A DNA stretch of 64,000 nucleotides. Source: Rhizobium sp. ARZ01 (GTDB lineage: Bacteria > Pseudomonadota > Alphaproteobacteria > Rhizobiales > Rhizobiaceae). Positions 8,240 to 16,790 of this stretch are shown one piece after another. The DNA is taken from positions 1 through 64,000 of the forward strand of contig NZ_JACVAE010000004.1 of NCBI RefSeq assembly GCF_014851675.1, written 5' to 3'. Position numbers and translations under genes: made by a program. The notes under the pieces are model-generated. The model ran no database searches and had not been told where the DNA came from. It saw nothing but the letters and a program-made list of their open reading frames with translations. Position 1 is the first letter of the stretch. The number at the start of each line of letters is the position of its first letter.

Positions 8240-9301
8240 ATGGAATACAGGACCCTCGGCCGCTCCGGCCTCAAAGTTTCCGCCCTCAGTATGGGCACCT
8301 TCTCATTCGGTGGCGAAGGTGATTTCGCCATGGTCGCCAGACAGGGGGTGAAGGAAGCCCGTCGGCTTGTCGATGCCTGTATCGACGGCGGCATCAACCT
8401 CTTCGACACGGCCAACATGTATTCGCTCGGCCGCTCCGAGGAGATCCTCGGCGAGGTGCTCGAAGGCAAGCGCGACGAGGTGCTGATCTCCTCGAAAGCG
8501 CGCATGCGCATCGGCAACGGCCCCAACGACGAGGGCGTTTCCCGCTATCACCTGATCCGTGAATGCGAACGCAGCCTCAAGCGCCTGCGCACCGACCGCA
8601 TCGACATCTATTTCATGCACGAATGGGACGGGCTGACACCGCTCGAGGAGATGCTGTCGGCGCTCGATACACTCGTCCAGCAGGGCAAGATTCGCTACAT
8701 CGGCTGCTCCAATTATTCGGGCTGGCACATTATGAAGGCGCTCGGCGTGTCGGACCTCCGCAACCTCCCGCGCTTCATCACCCAACAGATCCACTACACG
8801 CTGGAAGCGCGTGAGGCGGAATACGAACTCCTGCCGATATCGGTCGACCAGGGGCTCGGCGTCATGGTCTGGAGCCCGCTCGCTGCCGGCCTGCTTTCGG
8901 GCGCCTTCGGCCGCGACAGGTCGCCCGCATCCTCGCGCCAGGCGGCCGGCTGGAGCGAACCGCCGATCCGCGACAAGGAGCGGCTGTGGGCCATCGTCGA
9001 CACGCTGACCGACATTGCCGCCGCGCGCGACGTTTCCGCCGCACAGATCGCCCTCGCCTGGACGCTGACACGACCAGCCGTCAGTTCGCTTGTCGTCGGC
9101 GGCCTGTCGGTCGAGCAGTTCCAGGACAACATCGCCGCGGTCGACCTCAAGCTGACCAGCGAGGAACTGGAAAGGCTCAATTTGGTGAGCCGCCTGCCCT
9201 ACCTCTATCCCTACTGGCATCAGCACAACTTCGCCAAGGACCGATTCTGTGCGGGCGACTGGGCCCTGCATACCTTCTATGAGGATGTGGGGAAGGTCTA
9301 G
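8240..9301 (+). CDS. Aldo/keto reductase
   Basis: 353 residues, an NAD(P)H-dependent TIM-barrel oxidoreductase. The catalytic tetrad is complete: D56, Y61, K86 and H127 (LFDTANMY, ISSKARM, FMHEWD). The start is the ATG at 8240 with GGGAG eight bases upstream and MEYRTLGRSGLKVS, the standard family N-terminus; the frame is open much further upstream but overlaps the LacI gene. It probably interconverts an aldose or ketose and its alcohol. Its position behind the regulator suggests it feeds or drains the same pathway as DhaKL, but the substrate is unknown. Confidence 0.9.
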   Translation: MEYRTLGRSGLKVSALSMGTFSFGGEGDFAMVARQGVKEARRLVDACIDGGINLFDTANMYSLGRSEEILGEVLEGKRDEVLISSKARMRIGNGPNDEGVSRYHLIRECERSLKRLRTDRIDIYFMHEWDGLTPLEEMLSALDTLVQQGKIRYIGCSNYSGWHIMKALGVSDLRNLPRFITQQIHYTLEAREAEYELLPISVDQGLGVMVWSPLAAGLLSGAFGRDRSPASSRQAAGWSEPPIRDKERLWAIVDTLTDIAAARDVSAAQIALAWTLTRPAVSSLVVGGLSVEQFQDNIAAVDLKLTSEELERLNLVSRLPYLYPYWHQHNFAKDRFCAGDWALHTFYEDVGKV

Positions 9302-9363
9302 GCGCAAACGTCGACGTTGATCATGCCCTATATTCAGGGATATGGCCCACTTTCAGATAATCT

Positions 9364-9389
9364 CATGGCTTGAGCCGTGTTGAGCCATG
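9364..9389. terminator. Possible hairpin between convergent genes
   Basis: Inverted repeat CATGGCT and AGCCATG with a 12-nt loop in the 113-bp gap between the aldo/keto reductase and the convergent ABC ATPase. No T tract follows on either strand, so terminator function is weakly supported. Confidence 0.25.
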
Positions 9390-9414
9390 CAGGCGAGGTT
9401 GCAATGCGCCGCGG

Positions 9415-10167
9415 TTAGGCGCGTTGCGGCATCCTTGGCGTGCTGGCGAGCAGCCTTTGCGTATAGGGATGCGCCGGGCGGGCGAGGATTTCGCGCGTTG
9501 CGCCCTCTTCCACGACCCTGCCCTTTTCAAGAACCACCAACCTTTCGCACAACAACGCCACCAGCGCGATGTCGTGCGAGACAACGACGAAGGTCATGCG
9601 GGACGAGAGGTCGCGCATGAGATCGATGATGCGGGTGCGGGTGGAAAGGTCGAGCGCGCTCACCACCTCGTCGGCGATGATGAGGTCGGGTTTGGCGACG
9701 ATCGCCCGCGCAATGGCGATGCGCTGGCGCTGGCCGCCGGAAAACTCGTGCGGATAGCGCCGCGCCGCATCCGCTGGTAGGTCGACATCCTGCAAGGCCT
9801 GCGCCACCGCCTCAGTGAGGTTCGTCTGGATTTTCAGCGAGCGCAGCGGCTCGGCGATAATGTCGAACACCTTCTGACGCGGATCGAGCGAGGAATAGGG
9901 ATCCTGGAAGACCGCCTGGACGCTGCGGCGAAAGCCGCGCATGAAGCCGCCATCACGGGTATCAAGGCGCTCGCCACGGAAGGATACGGTGCCGGCGGAG
10001 GTGTGCTCCAGCCCGAGCAGCAGTTTCAGAAGCGTCGTCTTGCCAGAGCCAGACTCTCCGACAATGCCTAGATTGCTGCCGGCCTCAACGGTCAGATCGA
10101 TGCCGTGCAGCACTGGGGTCCCCCGCGCATAGGCGAAGGACACCGCGGAAAGGTTGAAAAGAGTCAT
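9415..10167 (-). CDS. Peptide-type ABC transporter ATPase (DppF/OppF type)
   Basis: 250 residues with Walker A GESGSGKTT, signature FSGGQRQRIAIARA and Walker B IIADEVVSALD. The usual Glu after the Walker B Asp is present (ADE), but the following Pro is a Val. It is the last gene of a leftward operon and its ATG overlaps the stop of the partner ATPase by 4 bp. At 250 residues it lacks the C-terminal peptide-transporter extension seen in many DppF proteins. It pairs with the product of 10164-10973 to power import. Confidence 0.9.
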   Translation of the reverse strand: MTLFNLSAVSFAYARGTPVLHGIDLTVEAGSNLGIVGESGSGKTTLLKLLLGLEHTSAGTVSFRGERLDTRDGGFMRGFRRSVQAVFQDPYSSLDPRQKVFDIIAEPLRSLKIQTNLTEAVAQALQDVDLPADAARRYPHEFSGGQRQRIAIARAIVAKPDLIIADEVVSALDLSTRTRIIDLMRDLSSRMTFVVVSHDIALVALLCERLVVLEKGRVVEEGATREILARPAHPYTQRLLASTPRMPQRA

Positions 10168-10973
10168 GGCGTCATCTCCAGCGCGGCATCAAAGGCGCGC
10201 GCGGCGGCGACCAGGCCCTCGGTATAGGGATGGGTCGGCCGGTCGAAAAGCGTTGCGACCCGGCCTTCCTCGATCAGATTGCCGTGGCGCATCACCAGGG
10301 CGCGCTCTGCGATGGTCGCCACCACCGGCAGGTCGTGGCTGATGAAGAGCAGACCCATGGCCTCGTCCCGCACCAGCGTCTCGAGCAGTTTCAGGATTTC
10401 GGCCTGCGTGGTGACGTCGAGCGCGGTGGTCGGCTCGTCTGCGATCAAGAGTTTCGGCCGGCAAGCGATCGCCATGGCGATCGCTGCGCGCTGGCGTTGG
10501 CCGCCGGAAATCTCGTGCGGATAGGCGCGTGCGATGCGCTCCGGCTCCGGCAGGGCGACACGTTCTAGCAAGGCCAGAACACGCGCCTGCACCTCGGTGT
10601 TGCCGGGCTTCTCGCCGTCCCGAAGAGTTCGGCGGCGCACCACCTCCCCCACCTGATCGCCGATCCGCATCAGCGGGTCCAGCGCCGTCATCGGCTCTTG
10701 GAACACGGCGGCGATGCTGACGCCGCGCAATGGCACCAGGTCCCGGTCGTGCGCACCGATCACCTGACGGCCGTCAAGTCGGATCGAACCACCGGCGCGC
10801 ATGGTCTCCGGCAGGAGGCCGAGCACGGCCAGCGCCGTCAGCGACTTGCCGGAGCCGGATTCGCCGATAAGTCCGACCCGTTCCCCGGCGGCGATAGAGA
10901 AGGAGACGCCGGAGACGAGCGTGCGCCCGACGGTGCGGATGTCGAGATTGTCGACAGACAGCAAAGCGCTCAC
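10164..10973 (-). CDS. Peptide-type ABC transporter ATPase (DppD/OppD type)
   Basis: 269 residues with Walker [10 protein letters not shown], signature [14 protein letters not shown], Walker [13 protein letters not shown] and the H-loop FISHDLPV. The start is the GTG at 10973, preceded by GGAGGAGAA and overlapping the permease stop by 4 bp (GTGA); a much longer open frame upstream is an out-of-frame shadow of the permease. Forms a heterodimer with the DppF-like subunit. Confidence 0.9.
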   Translation of the reverse strand: MSALLSVDNLDIRTVGRTLVSGVSFSIAAGERVGLIGESGSGKSLTALAVLGLLPETMRAGGSIRLDGRQVIGAHDRDLVPLRGVSIAAVFQEPMTALDPLMRIGDQVGEVVRRRTLRDGEKPGNTEVQARVLALLERVALPEPERIARAYPHEISGGQRQRAAIAMAIACRPKLLIADEPTTALDVTTQAEILKLLETLVRDEAMGLLFISHDLPVVATIAERALVMRHGNLIEEGRVATLFDRPTHPYTEGLVAAARAFDAALEMTP

Positions 10974-11827
10974 CGGCTTCTCCTCCGGGTTGGATCGGCG
11001 ACCTCGCGGAGGCCATCGGCGAAGAGATTGAGGCCGATGACCAGCGAGACCAGTGCAAGGCCGGGCGCGATAGCGCCGAAGGGCGCGGTGTAGACGGAGG
11101 CCTGTGCCTCCTGCAGCAGTCGCCCCCAGGAGGCGTTCGGCGGCGGGGCGCCGAGGCCGAGATAGGAGAGCGAGGCCTCGGCGATGACCGCCAGTCCGAA
11201 TTGCAGGGCAAAGTTGACGATCAGCGTAGGCCAGATGTTCGGCAGCACATGGAGGCGCACGATGCCCGGCCAAGCGGTGCCGGAAATGCGCGCCGCCGTG
11301 ATGTAGTCCATCGCAAGGATTCGCTTGGCGAGGATGCGCGTCAGCCGCGCGACGATGGCGGAGCCCGCGATGCCGATGGCGAGGATCGCAGTTCCAAGGC
11401 TCGCGCCATCGCTGGAGGCGACGATCAGCATGGCGAGCAGCAGCGTCGGGAAGGCGATGAGGATATCGAGTGCTGCGGCCAGCACGTCGTCGAGCGTTCG
11501 CGTGGCGAAAGCCGCCAGCACGCCAATCGTAACGCCGATCAGCGCACCGAGCGCCACCGCTCCGCAGCCGACGAACAGCGCGATGCGCGAGCCGATCATG
11601 ATCTGGGTCATCAGATCGCGGCCGAGCCGATCCGTGCCCGCCCAATGCGACAGCGACGGCCCTTCAAGGCGTCCGCCGACCATGTCGCCGACTCCATAGG
11701 GTGTCCAGACCAGCGAGAGCAGCGCAACGATGATATGCAAGCCGATTAGCAGGCCGCCGACGGCGAGTGGCCATGGAAGGGAGGACTTTTGCGGCACGCT
11801 CGTGCCGAGTGTTTCCGGCGCGCTCAT
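10970..11827 (-). CDS. Peptide-type ABC transporter permease (DppC/OppC type)
   Basis: 285 residues. The N-terminal cytoplasmic stretch and first membrane helix are followed by GTDRLGRDLMTQIMIGSR, the conserved DppC entry motif, and later ARISGTAWPGIVRLHVLPN, the EAA loop that contacts the ATPase. The ATG at 11827 overlaps the stop of the DppB-like gene by 4 bp. Part of one tightly packed operon in which all four permease/ATPase genes overlap by four bases. Confidence 0.92.
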   Translation of the reverse strand: MSAPETLGTSVPQKSSLPWPLAVGGLLIGLHIIVALLSLVWTPYGVGDMVGGRLEGPSLSHWAGTDRLGRDLMTQIMIGSRIALFVGCGAVALGALIGVTIGVLAAFATRTLDDVLAAALDILIAFPTLLLAMLIVASSDGASLGTAILAIGIAGSAIVARLTRILAKRILAMDYITAARISGTAWPGIVRLHVLPNIWPTLIVNFALQFGLAVIAEASLSYLGLGAPPPNASWGRLLQEAQASVYTAPFGAIAPGLALVSLVIGLNLFADGLREVADPTRRRSR

Positions 11828-12789
11828 GCGGTGCCTCCCGCCATGCGGCCGCGCAGGCGCGGATCGACGAGGCGCTGGATGAGATCGGCGGCAAAGCCGA
11901 CCAACAACACCATCAGCGTCGAGACGAAGAGCACACCCTGCACATTGGGATAATCGCGCTGCTCGATGCCGAGCAGCAGCATGGAACCAAGGCCCGGCAG
12001 CGCAAACACCCGTTCTACAACCACCGCGCCGAGCAGCGTGGAGGCAAGCTCCATGCCGAGCACGGAAATGACCGGGACGGCGCCATTTCGGATGCCGTGG
12101 CGGAACAGCGCCTCGGAAAAGGTGGCTCCGAGCGCGCGGGCGGTACGCAGGTAGTCGCTGCCGAGCACATCCTGCGTCGCCGAGCGCACATAGCGGATCA
12201 GCGAGGCGGACATGACGATGGCGATGGTCGCCACCGGCAGGGTGAGCGCCTGGAAAGCCGCCCCGGCCGATTGCCATCCGCGCGAGGGGAAGCCGCCGGA
12301 GGGGAAAAGCCTGAGATTCACCGCAAAGACCGTGACCAAGAGGATGCCGATCCAGAATACCGGCACGGCGATGCCGAGTTGCGAGACGACCGAGATCAGC
12401 CCGCCATACCAGCGGTTCTGGCGCACGACCGAGAGGATGCCGAGCGGCACGGCGATGGCGATGGCGACCACGAAGGCGAGCAGCGTCAGCGGCACGGTGA
12501 CGATGAGACGCTTGCCGATCTCGGTGAGCACGGGCGCGCCGGAAACAAAGGACGTGCCGAGATCGAAGCGCGCCAGGCTGCCGGCAAAACGCAGGAATTG
12601 TTCATAGAGCGGCAGGTCGGAGCCCACCTGCTTACGCGCCGCCTCGATCTGCGCCGCATCGGCTCCGACGGAGACTAGCGCGTTGGCGGGATCGCCCGGC
12701 AGAAGACGCAGCAGCACGAACAGGATGACGGCGGCAATGACGACCGACAGCGCCAGAATGGCGGAGCGGCGGATAATGTAAGAAAATAT
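11824..12789 (-). CDS. Peptide-type ABC transporter permease (DppB/OppB type), non-canonical ATA start
   Basis: The family N-terminus (FSYIIRRSAILALSVVIAA, first membrane helix, then LLRLLPGDPANAL) is in frame back to an ATA codon at 12789-12787, with AGAGG eight bases upstream; an in-frame TGA lies three codons further up. No ATG, GTG or TTG exists between that stop and the first membrane helix; the next GTG (12717) would remove the helix. The likely explanations are translation from ATA, a recent ATG-to-ATA mutation, or a sequencing error. The rest of the protein (about 321 residues) is intact, including the EAA motif TARALGATFSEALFRHGI. Confidence 0.8.
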   Translation of the reverse strand: MFSYIIRRSAILALSVVIAAVILFVLLRLLPGDPANALVSVGADAAQIEAARKQVGSDLPLYEQFLRFAGSLARFDLGTSFVSGAPVLTEIGKRLIVTVPLTLLAFVVAIAIAVPLGILSVVRQNRWYGGLISVVSQLGIAVPVFWIGILLVTVFAVNLRLFPSGGFPSRGWQSAGAAFQALTLPVATIAIVMSASLIRYVRSATQDVLGSDYLRTARALGATFSEALFRHGIRNGAVPVISVLGMELASTLLGAVVVERVFALPGLGSMLLLGIEQRDYPNVQGVLFVSTLMVLLVGFAADLIQRLVDPRLRGRMAGGTA

Positions 12790-12829
12790 GGTGGTTACCT
12801 CTCACGCGCGGACGCCGCCCGAACATAGA

Positions 12830-12924
12830 GCAATTCCGGCAAAAGTGCGAAGCGGTTTTGCATCTGGAATGCGCCAAACAGGAAACCGGAACGTTTTCGC
12901 GAATGGCGACAACGCTCCGGTTCC
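12830..12924. repeat. Rhizobial palindromic repeat (RIME-like), two stem-loops
   Basis: Two adjacent imperfect hairpins fill the gap between the binding-protein stop and the DppB-like start. Hairpin 1 (12830-12872) pairs GCAATTCC/GGCAAAA with TTTTGC/GGAATGC around GCGAAGCG. Hairpin 2 (12881-12924) pairs AACCGGAACGTT with AACGCTCCGGTT. The central string AGCGGTTTTGC-N4-GGAAT is a sequence commonly repeated in Rhizobiaceae intergenic DNA, and a related copy lies at 38704-38737. In the transcript it would follow the binding-protein message. Confidence 0.65.
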
Positions 12925-12951
12925 AGACGACTTATCGTGTCGAGCTTACCG

Positions 12952-14472
12952 TTACTCGGCCTTGGCAATGCCGTAGGCGAAGAACTGCGAGTTGAGGCCG
13001 TTCACCGGATAACCGCTAACCGATGCCGTCGATACGACGATCTGCGGATAGAGGTAGAACCAGTTGCTGGCCGCATCCTCCGCGACGATCGTGTTGGCTT
13101 CTTTCAGCTTTTCGGTCTGCTCGGCTTCGGTGGCGCTGGCTTCGGCCTGCTTGATCAGGTCGACGACCTTGGGGTTGTTGTAGCCCCAATAGAAGTCCGG
13201 GTTGCCGTAAAAGACGATGTCGCGGTGGTTGACGTGCTCCTGCAGGGTCGCCTGGAAGTCATGCGCCTTGTAGATCTTCGTGTACCACTCGTTGGCGGTG
13301 ATGACGTTGATCTCCACCTTCACACCGATCTTGGCGAGTTCACTCTGGATGAACTGGGCGGCAATCGGGTGCGGATCGTAGTTCGGCGTGTCGATGGTGA
13401 AGGTGAAACCGTCGGGGTAGCCGGCTTCCTTCAGCAGCGCCTTGGCGCTTTCCGGGTCGTACGCATCGGTCTTCGTCAGATCGACATACCAGGTATCCGT
13501 CGGCGGTACGAAGGAGCCGATGAGCGTGCCGTAATCGCCCCAGACGGCATTCAAGAGTTTCTCGTCGTCAATGGCGCGGGCAAGTGCCTTGCGGACCTTC
13601 ACATTGTCGAAGGGCGCGACGCGGTCGTTATAGGCCAGCAGCAGCTTGGTGGTGGATTGGCCCTCGCTGACGGTGAAGTCCGGATTGTCCTTGAACTGCG
13701 CCAGCGAATCCGGGCTCTGCACGGAGGTGATGATATCGACCGAGCCGGTCAGCAGCGCATTGTTCAGCGCCGTCGCCTCGGTGAAATACTGGAAGACCAC
13801 TTCGCCGTTCTTCGGCTTGTCGCCCCAATACTTGTCGAAGCGGGCAAGCGCCAGCGACGAGCCGCGGCGCCATTCCTGCAGCGCATAGGGCCCAGTGCCG
13901 TCCTCCTTCGCCTGAAAATCCGTCGCCTCGTCATTGGCGATCCAGACATAGCTGAGGTTATAGGGCAGCGAGATGGAGCGGGAGGCGAGTTTCACGACGA
14001 CGGTCGCATCATCGGGCGTCTCGATGCCAGCGATGGACTTCAGGCTGCTCTTGCGCGAGCTCTTCGAGGCTTCGGTCGTCACGCGCTCGATAGAGAATTT
14101 CACGTCCTTGGAGGTGAGCGGCGCGCCGGAATGGAAGGTGACGCCCGGCTGCAGCGTGAACGTATAGGTAAGGCCGTCCTCGCTGACCTTGGTGTCTTTG
14201 GCGAGCACCGGCTCGACCGTGCCCGCATCCGTCAGGCGGAACAGCGCTTCGTAGACGTTGCCGTTGAAGGCTTCGTTGATGCCCTGCCCGGCGCCGGCGG
14301 TATTGTCGAGGTTCTGTGGCTCATAGAGCGAACCGATGTTGATCGTCGCGTCTGGATCGCTCTCTGCGGCAAGCGCCTGGCCGAAGGTGCCCAAAGCGAG
14401 CACGGTGGCAAGCGCCGTCGTTGCTGCCCGGTTGTTGCGTCCTGCCCTGTTGCCGGTTTCAAAACCGCTCAT
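12952..14472 (-). CDS. Peptide/nickel-type ABC transporter substrate-binding protein (SBP family 5)
   Basis: 506 residues from the ATG at 14472 (AGGAG upstream), with a Sec signal peptide cleaved near GQALA-AES. The mature part follows the DppA/OppA pattern: LYEPQNLDNTAGAGQGINE at the N-terminus, LAKDTKVSEDGLTYTFTLQPG, FHSGAPLTSKDVKFSIERV and VRKALARAIDD. It captures the ligand (peptide, opine or similar; not determinable here) for the permeases and ATPases downstream. It is the first gene of the operon and is separated from the rest by a 162-bp gap with two stem-loops, an arrangement that usually gives an excess of binding protein. Confidence 0.92.
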   Translation of the reverse strand: MSGFETGNRAGRNNRAATTALATVLALGTFGQALAAESDPDATINIGSLYEPQNLDNTAGAGQGINEAFNGNVYEALFRLTDAGTVEPVLAKDTKVSEDGLTYTFTLQPGVTFHSGAPLTSKDVKFSIERVTTEASKSSRKSSLKSIAGIETPDDATVVVKLASRSISLPYNLSYVWIANDEATDFQAKEDGTGPYALQEWRRGSSLALARFDKYWGDKPKNGEVVFQYFTEATALNNALLTGSVDIITSVQSPDSLAQFKDNPDFTVSEGQSTTKLLLAYNDRVAPFDNVKVRKALARAIDDEKLLNAVWGDYGTLIGSFVPPTDTWYVDLTKTDAYDPESAKALLKEAGYPDGFTFTIDTPNYDPHPIAAQFIQSELAKIGVKVEINVITANEWYTKIYKAHDFQATLQEHVNHRDIVFYGNPDFYWGYNNPKVVDLIKQAEASATEAEQTEKLKEANTIVAEDAASNWFYLYPQIVVSTASVSGYPVNGLNSQFFAYGIAKAE

Positions 14473-14852
14473 CTCATTCTCCTGTTTGCATAGGTCGTTG
14501 GCAGAGGCCCGACATGGGCGGGGATTGTATGCATCCCCATAGGCCGGCGATATCCGGTTCCACTCCAATTTGCGGAAATTAAAGGGAATTGTCTTTCAAC
14601 GATAGCCAAATCCATAGATAGTTTTCGCGGCTACGGCCGGTCGACAGTCCCGGCAACAGCGCGCGGGCACAGCAGATCGATCGCGACGATCTAGCCGTCC
14701 TGCGACGGAGTTACCTTGCGTAAGCTGGTCCGAACTTCTGACCTCTATTCCGGAACGTTTCATGCGAAAGATTGGCGGTCATAGTCGATCGGAAGGCGCA
14801 GGTGGCGGCGTTCGAGCGGACGCTTGCCATCCCTCCCCAACGGGAACCAACG

Positions 14853-14985
14853 ACGGCACTTAGTATCAAGGATTCCGAGACAGTGCGCTTGGCAAGGCGC
14901 TGGCCGAGAAGACGGGCTAGACCATCACGATGGCCAACCGCCGCGCACTCGAAGAGCGACTGCGGCACCTCGTCAATGCGGGAAA
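14853..14985 (+). pseudogene. VapB-type (Rv0623-like) antitoxin relic
   Basis: The codons from 14853 read T-ALSIKDSETVRLA in one frame, then AKALAEKTG-stop-TITMANRRALEERLRHL in the next frame. Together this matches the start of Rv0623-type VapB antitoxins (MALSIKxxExxxLA...TGxTxTxAxxxALEERL). The start codon is ACG instead of ATG, there is a one-base frameshift near 14890 and an in-frame TAG after EKTG. No VapC toxin with a PIN domain follows. It is a dead remnant. Confidence 0.55.
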
Positions 14986-15127
14986 TCGTACCGTGGTGGA
15001 CGATTCAACCTAGCTGCCACATCGTTGTAGCCGCGGTACGTAGGGTTTGCCATTTCTCGGCGCCAGATCTGAAACCCCGGACGGAAACGGCAGAAGCTGG
15101 CGATAAAGGTGCAGTCCCCTGAGGAAG

Positions 15128-15195
15128 CGGCCTTCTCTCCATTCCCGAAGAGAAGGCCGAACACTGACGGGACGCCGGCCGGAGCGCCGGCCGGC
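15128..15195 (-). terminator. Two tandem perfect hairpins after the antiporter gene
   Basis: Starting 9 nt after the stop codon on the minus strand, a 9-bp perfect GC stem (GCCGGCCGG/CCGGCCGGC, 15174-15195, loop of 4) is followed by an 11-bp perfect stem (CGGCCTTCTCT/AGAGAAGGCCG, 15128-15159, loop of 10). There is no T run, so they may act as RNA-stabilising or Rho-assisted ends of the decarboxylase/antiporter transcript. Confidence 0.55.
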
Positions 15196-15204
15196 TCGCC
15201 GCCT

Positions 15205-16776
15205 CTACTGCGCTGGTGCGGGTTGCACGGGCGCCGGTTGCGCCGTCGCGGATCCAGCCGGCAAGGGCTGCGCCGGCGGCACGATCATCTCGATCGTCCC
15301 CGCAGCGTCCGGCGGCGTCAGCGACCGCGAGCGCAAGTTGAGGTCGCGATACTGTCCGACCGACAGCCAGAACATCACAACGAGCGCTGCGATCGTCACA
15401 CCGAGGGCGAGGTAGCGCACCCAGACGGGCGCGCGTCCGCCCGGATGGAGGTGCTTTTCCTCGATGTCGCGCTTGCGCGTGATCGACGACGAGTAGAACA
15501 CCATGGTTGCGATCACGAAGATCAGCGACCAGCGCGTCTGTTGGCCGTCCGAGCCGACCAGGGCGGTCATGCAGTAGACCGCGCCGACCAGTCCGGCCAC
15601 CACGAAGAACGTGTACTGGCTGTTGGGCATCTTGCGATAGCCCAGCACCTTTATGGCGATCGTCGAATAGATGTATGGCAGCAGCGTCATGATCACCGCG
15701 ATCGAGGCGATCTTGCCGAACTGTTCGCTGGCCGTTGGCGACATGGTGGCCAGAACTTGCAGGCTCATCAGGCCCGCGACGATCACCAGGCCGAGCGAGG
15801 GCACGCCGCGCCGGTTGACCTTGGCGAAGATCCCGGGGAAGAGCCCGTCGTCGGCCGCAGCCTTTGCTGACTGGCCGACGAGCAGCGTCCAGCCGGCAAG
15901 CGAGCCGAGGCAACCAACCGCCGCGAATAGCGCCACTGCGCCGCCGGCGACATCGCCGAGCGCGATCCGGGCGGCGTCGGCGAAGGGAGCCGACGAAGCG
16001 ACGAGATCTTCGTTCGGGATCATGCCCATGATGACCGACGAGCTCAGCACATAGGCGACCGAGGCGAGGATCACACCGGCCACGGTGGCGATCGGCACGT
16101 TGCGCGACGGATTATCCACCACTCCGGCCGAGACCGAGGCGCTTTCCACCCCGATGAAGGCCCATAGGGTGAAGGTGAGCGTTGCCATCACAGCGCTTGT
16201 GTCGCTTTTGCCCGAAACGTTCCAGGCTGCTGCATAGGTCTCGCCGCTAAACCAGAACCAACCGAACAACGCCGTCCCGAAAATCGGGATCAGTGCGATG
16301 ATCGTGGTGAAGGACTGCAGGCGCCCGACGAGCTTGGGACCCAGTATGTTCGCGTAGGCGAAGAACCAGATCACCGCGATCGAGCCCATGGCCAGGATGA
16401 GCGGTTCCTTGAGCGCGGGGAAGAAGTGCGAGAGATACCCCAATCCCGCGATCGCCAGCGCAACGTTGCCGACGACGTTGGCGAGCCAATAGACCAAGTT
16501 GGTCTGGTAGCCCATGTAGTCGCCGAAGGCCTTGCGGGTATAGGCGTAAGGGCCGCCCGCGGCAGGGTCGATCGCCGCGAGCTTGGCGAAGACGAGGGCG
16601 AGCGCAACTGCGCCCACCACCGTCAGGAGCCAGCCAATCAACGCGATGCTGCCGATCGCGGAAAGATTGGCCGGGAGCATGAACACGCCCGAGCCCATCA
16701 TGTTACCCGCGACCATCAAGGTCGCGGGCAACAGGCCCATCTTGTGTGTGCCGGATATGGCTTTTTCGTTTGACAT
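15205..16776 (-). CDS. adiC: Arginine:agmatine antiporter-like APC transporter with C-terminal extension
   Basis: 523 residues. The first roughly 440 follow E. coli AdiC closely: GSGVFMLPANL (substrate site in helix 1), GGPYAYTRKAFGDYMGYQTN, FGWFWFSGETYAAAWNVSG, LWAFIGVESASVSAGVV and GWTLLVGQSAKAAADDGLFP. AdiC imports arginine and exports agmatine, so that cytoplasmic decarboxylation consumes a proton. Here about 80 extra residues follow the AdiC-like core, with one or two more hydrophobic segments and a Pro/Ala/Gln-rich tail (QPAPVQPAPAQ). The gene is 14 bp downstream of the decarboxylase, with GGGAG before its ATG. A lysine or ornithine antiporter is the alternative, but the partner enzyme resembles AdiA. 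Confidence 0.85.
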   Translation of the reverse strand: MSNEKAISGTHKMGLLPATLMVAGNMMGSGVFMLPANLSAIGSIALIGWLLTVVGAVALALVFAKLAAIDPAAGGPYAYTRKAFGDYMGYQTNLVYWLANVVGNVALAIAGLGYLSHFFPALKEPLILAMGSIAVIWFFAYANILGPKLVGRLQSFTTIIALIPIFGTALFGWFWFSGETYAAAWNVSGKSDTSAVMATLTFTLWAFIGVESASVSAGVVDNPSRNVPIATVAGVILASVAYVLSSSVIMGMIPNEDLVASSAPFADAARIALGDVAGGAVALFAAVGCLGSLAGWTLLVGQSAKAAADDGLFPGIFAKVNRRGVPSLGLVIVAGLMSLQVLATMSPTASEQFGKIASIAVIMTLLPYIYSTIAIKVLGYRKMPNSQYTFFVVAGLVGAVYCMTALVGSDGQQTRWSLIFVIATMVFYSSSITRKRDIEEKHLHPGGRAPVWVRYLALGVTIAALVVMFWLSVGQYRDLNLRSRSLTPPDAAGTIEMIVPPAQPLPAGSATAQPAPVQPAPAQ

Positions 16777-16790
16777 GGCCGTCTCTCCCG

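Larger units (their letters stand above)
14473..15204. other. Intergenic region with an antitoxin relic
   Basis: About 730 bp between the binding-protein start and the antiporter stop. It should contain the promoter of the leftward peptide importer operon (next to 14473-14600). The middle holds a decayed VapB-like antitoxin gene and the right end a pair of strong hairpins. No intact gene was recognised. Confidence 0.6.

Noticed and set aside
12937..14493. Open frame of 518 codons on the plus strand
   Set aside because: It is the antisense shadow of the peptide-binding-protein gene; high GC at third codon positions keeps the opposite frame open, and the product has no recognisable family.
14772..15122. 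A 116-codon ORF over the antitoxin relic
   Set aside because: It keeps only one of the two frames of the VapB homology and continues into unrelated sequence, so it is not an intact gene.
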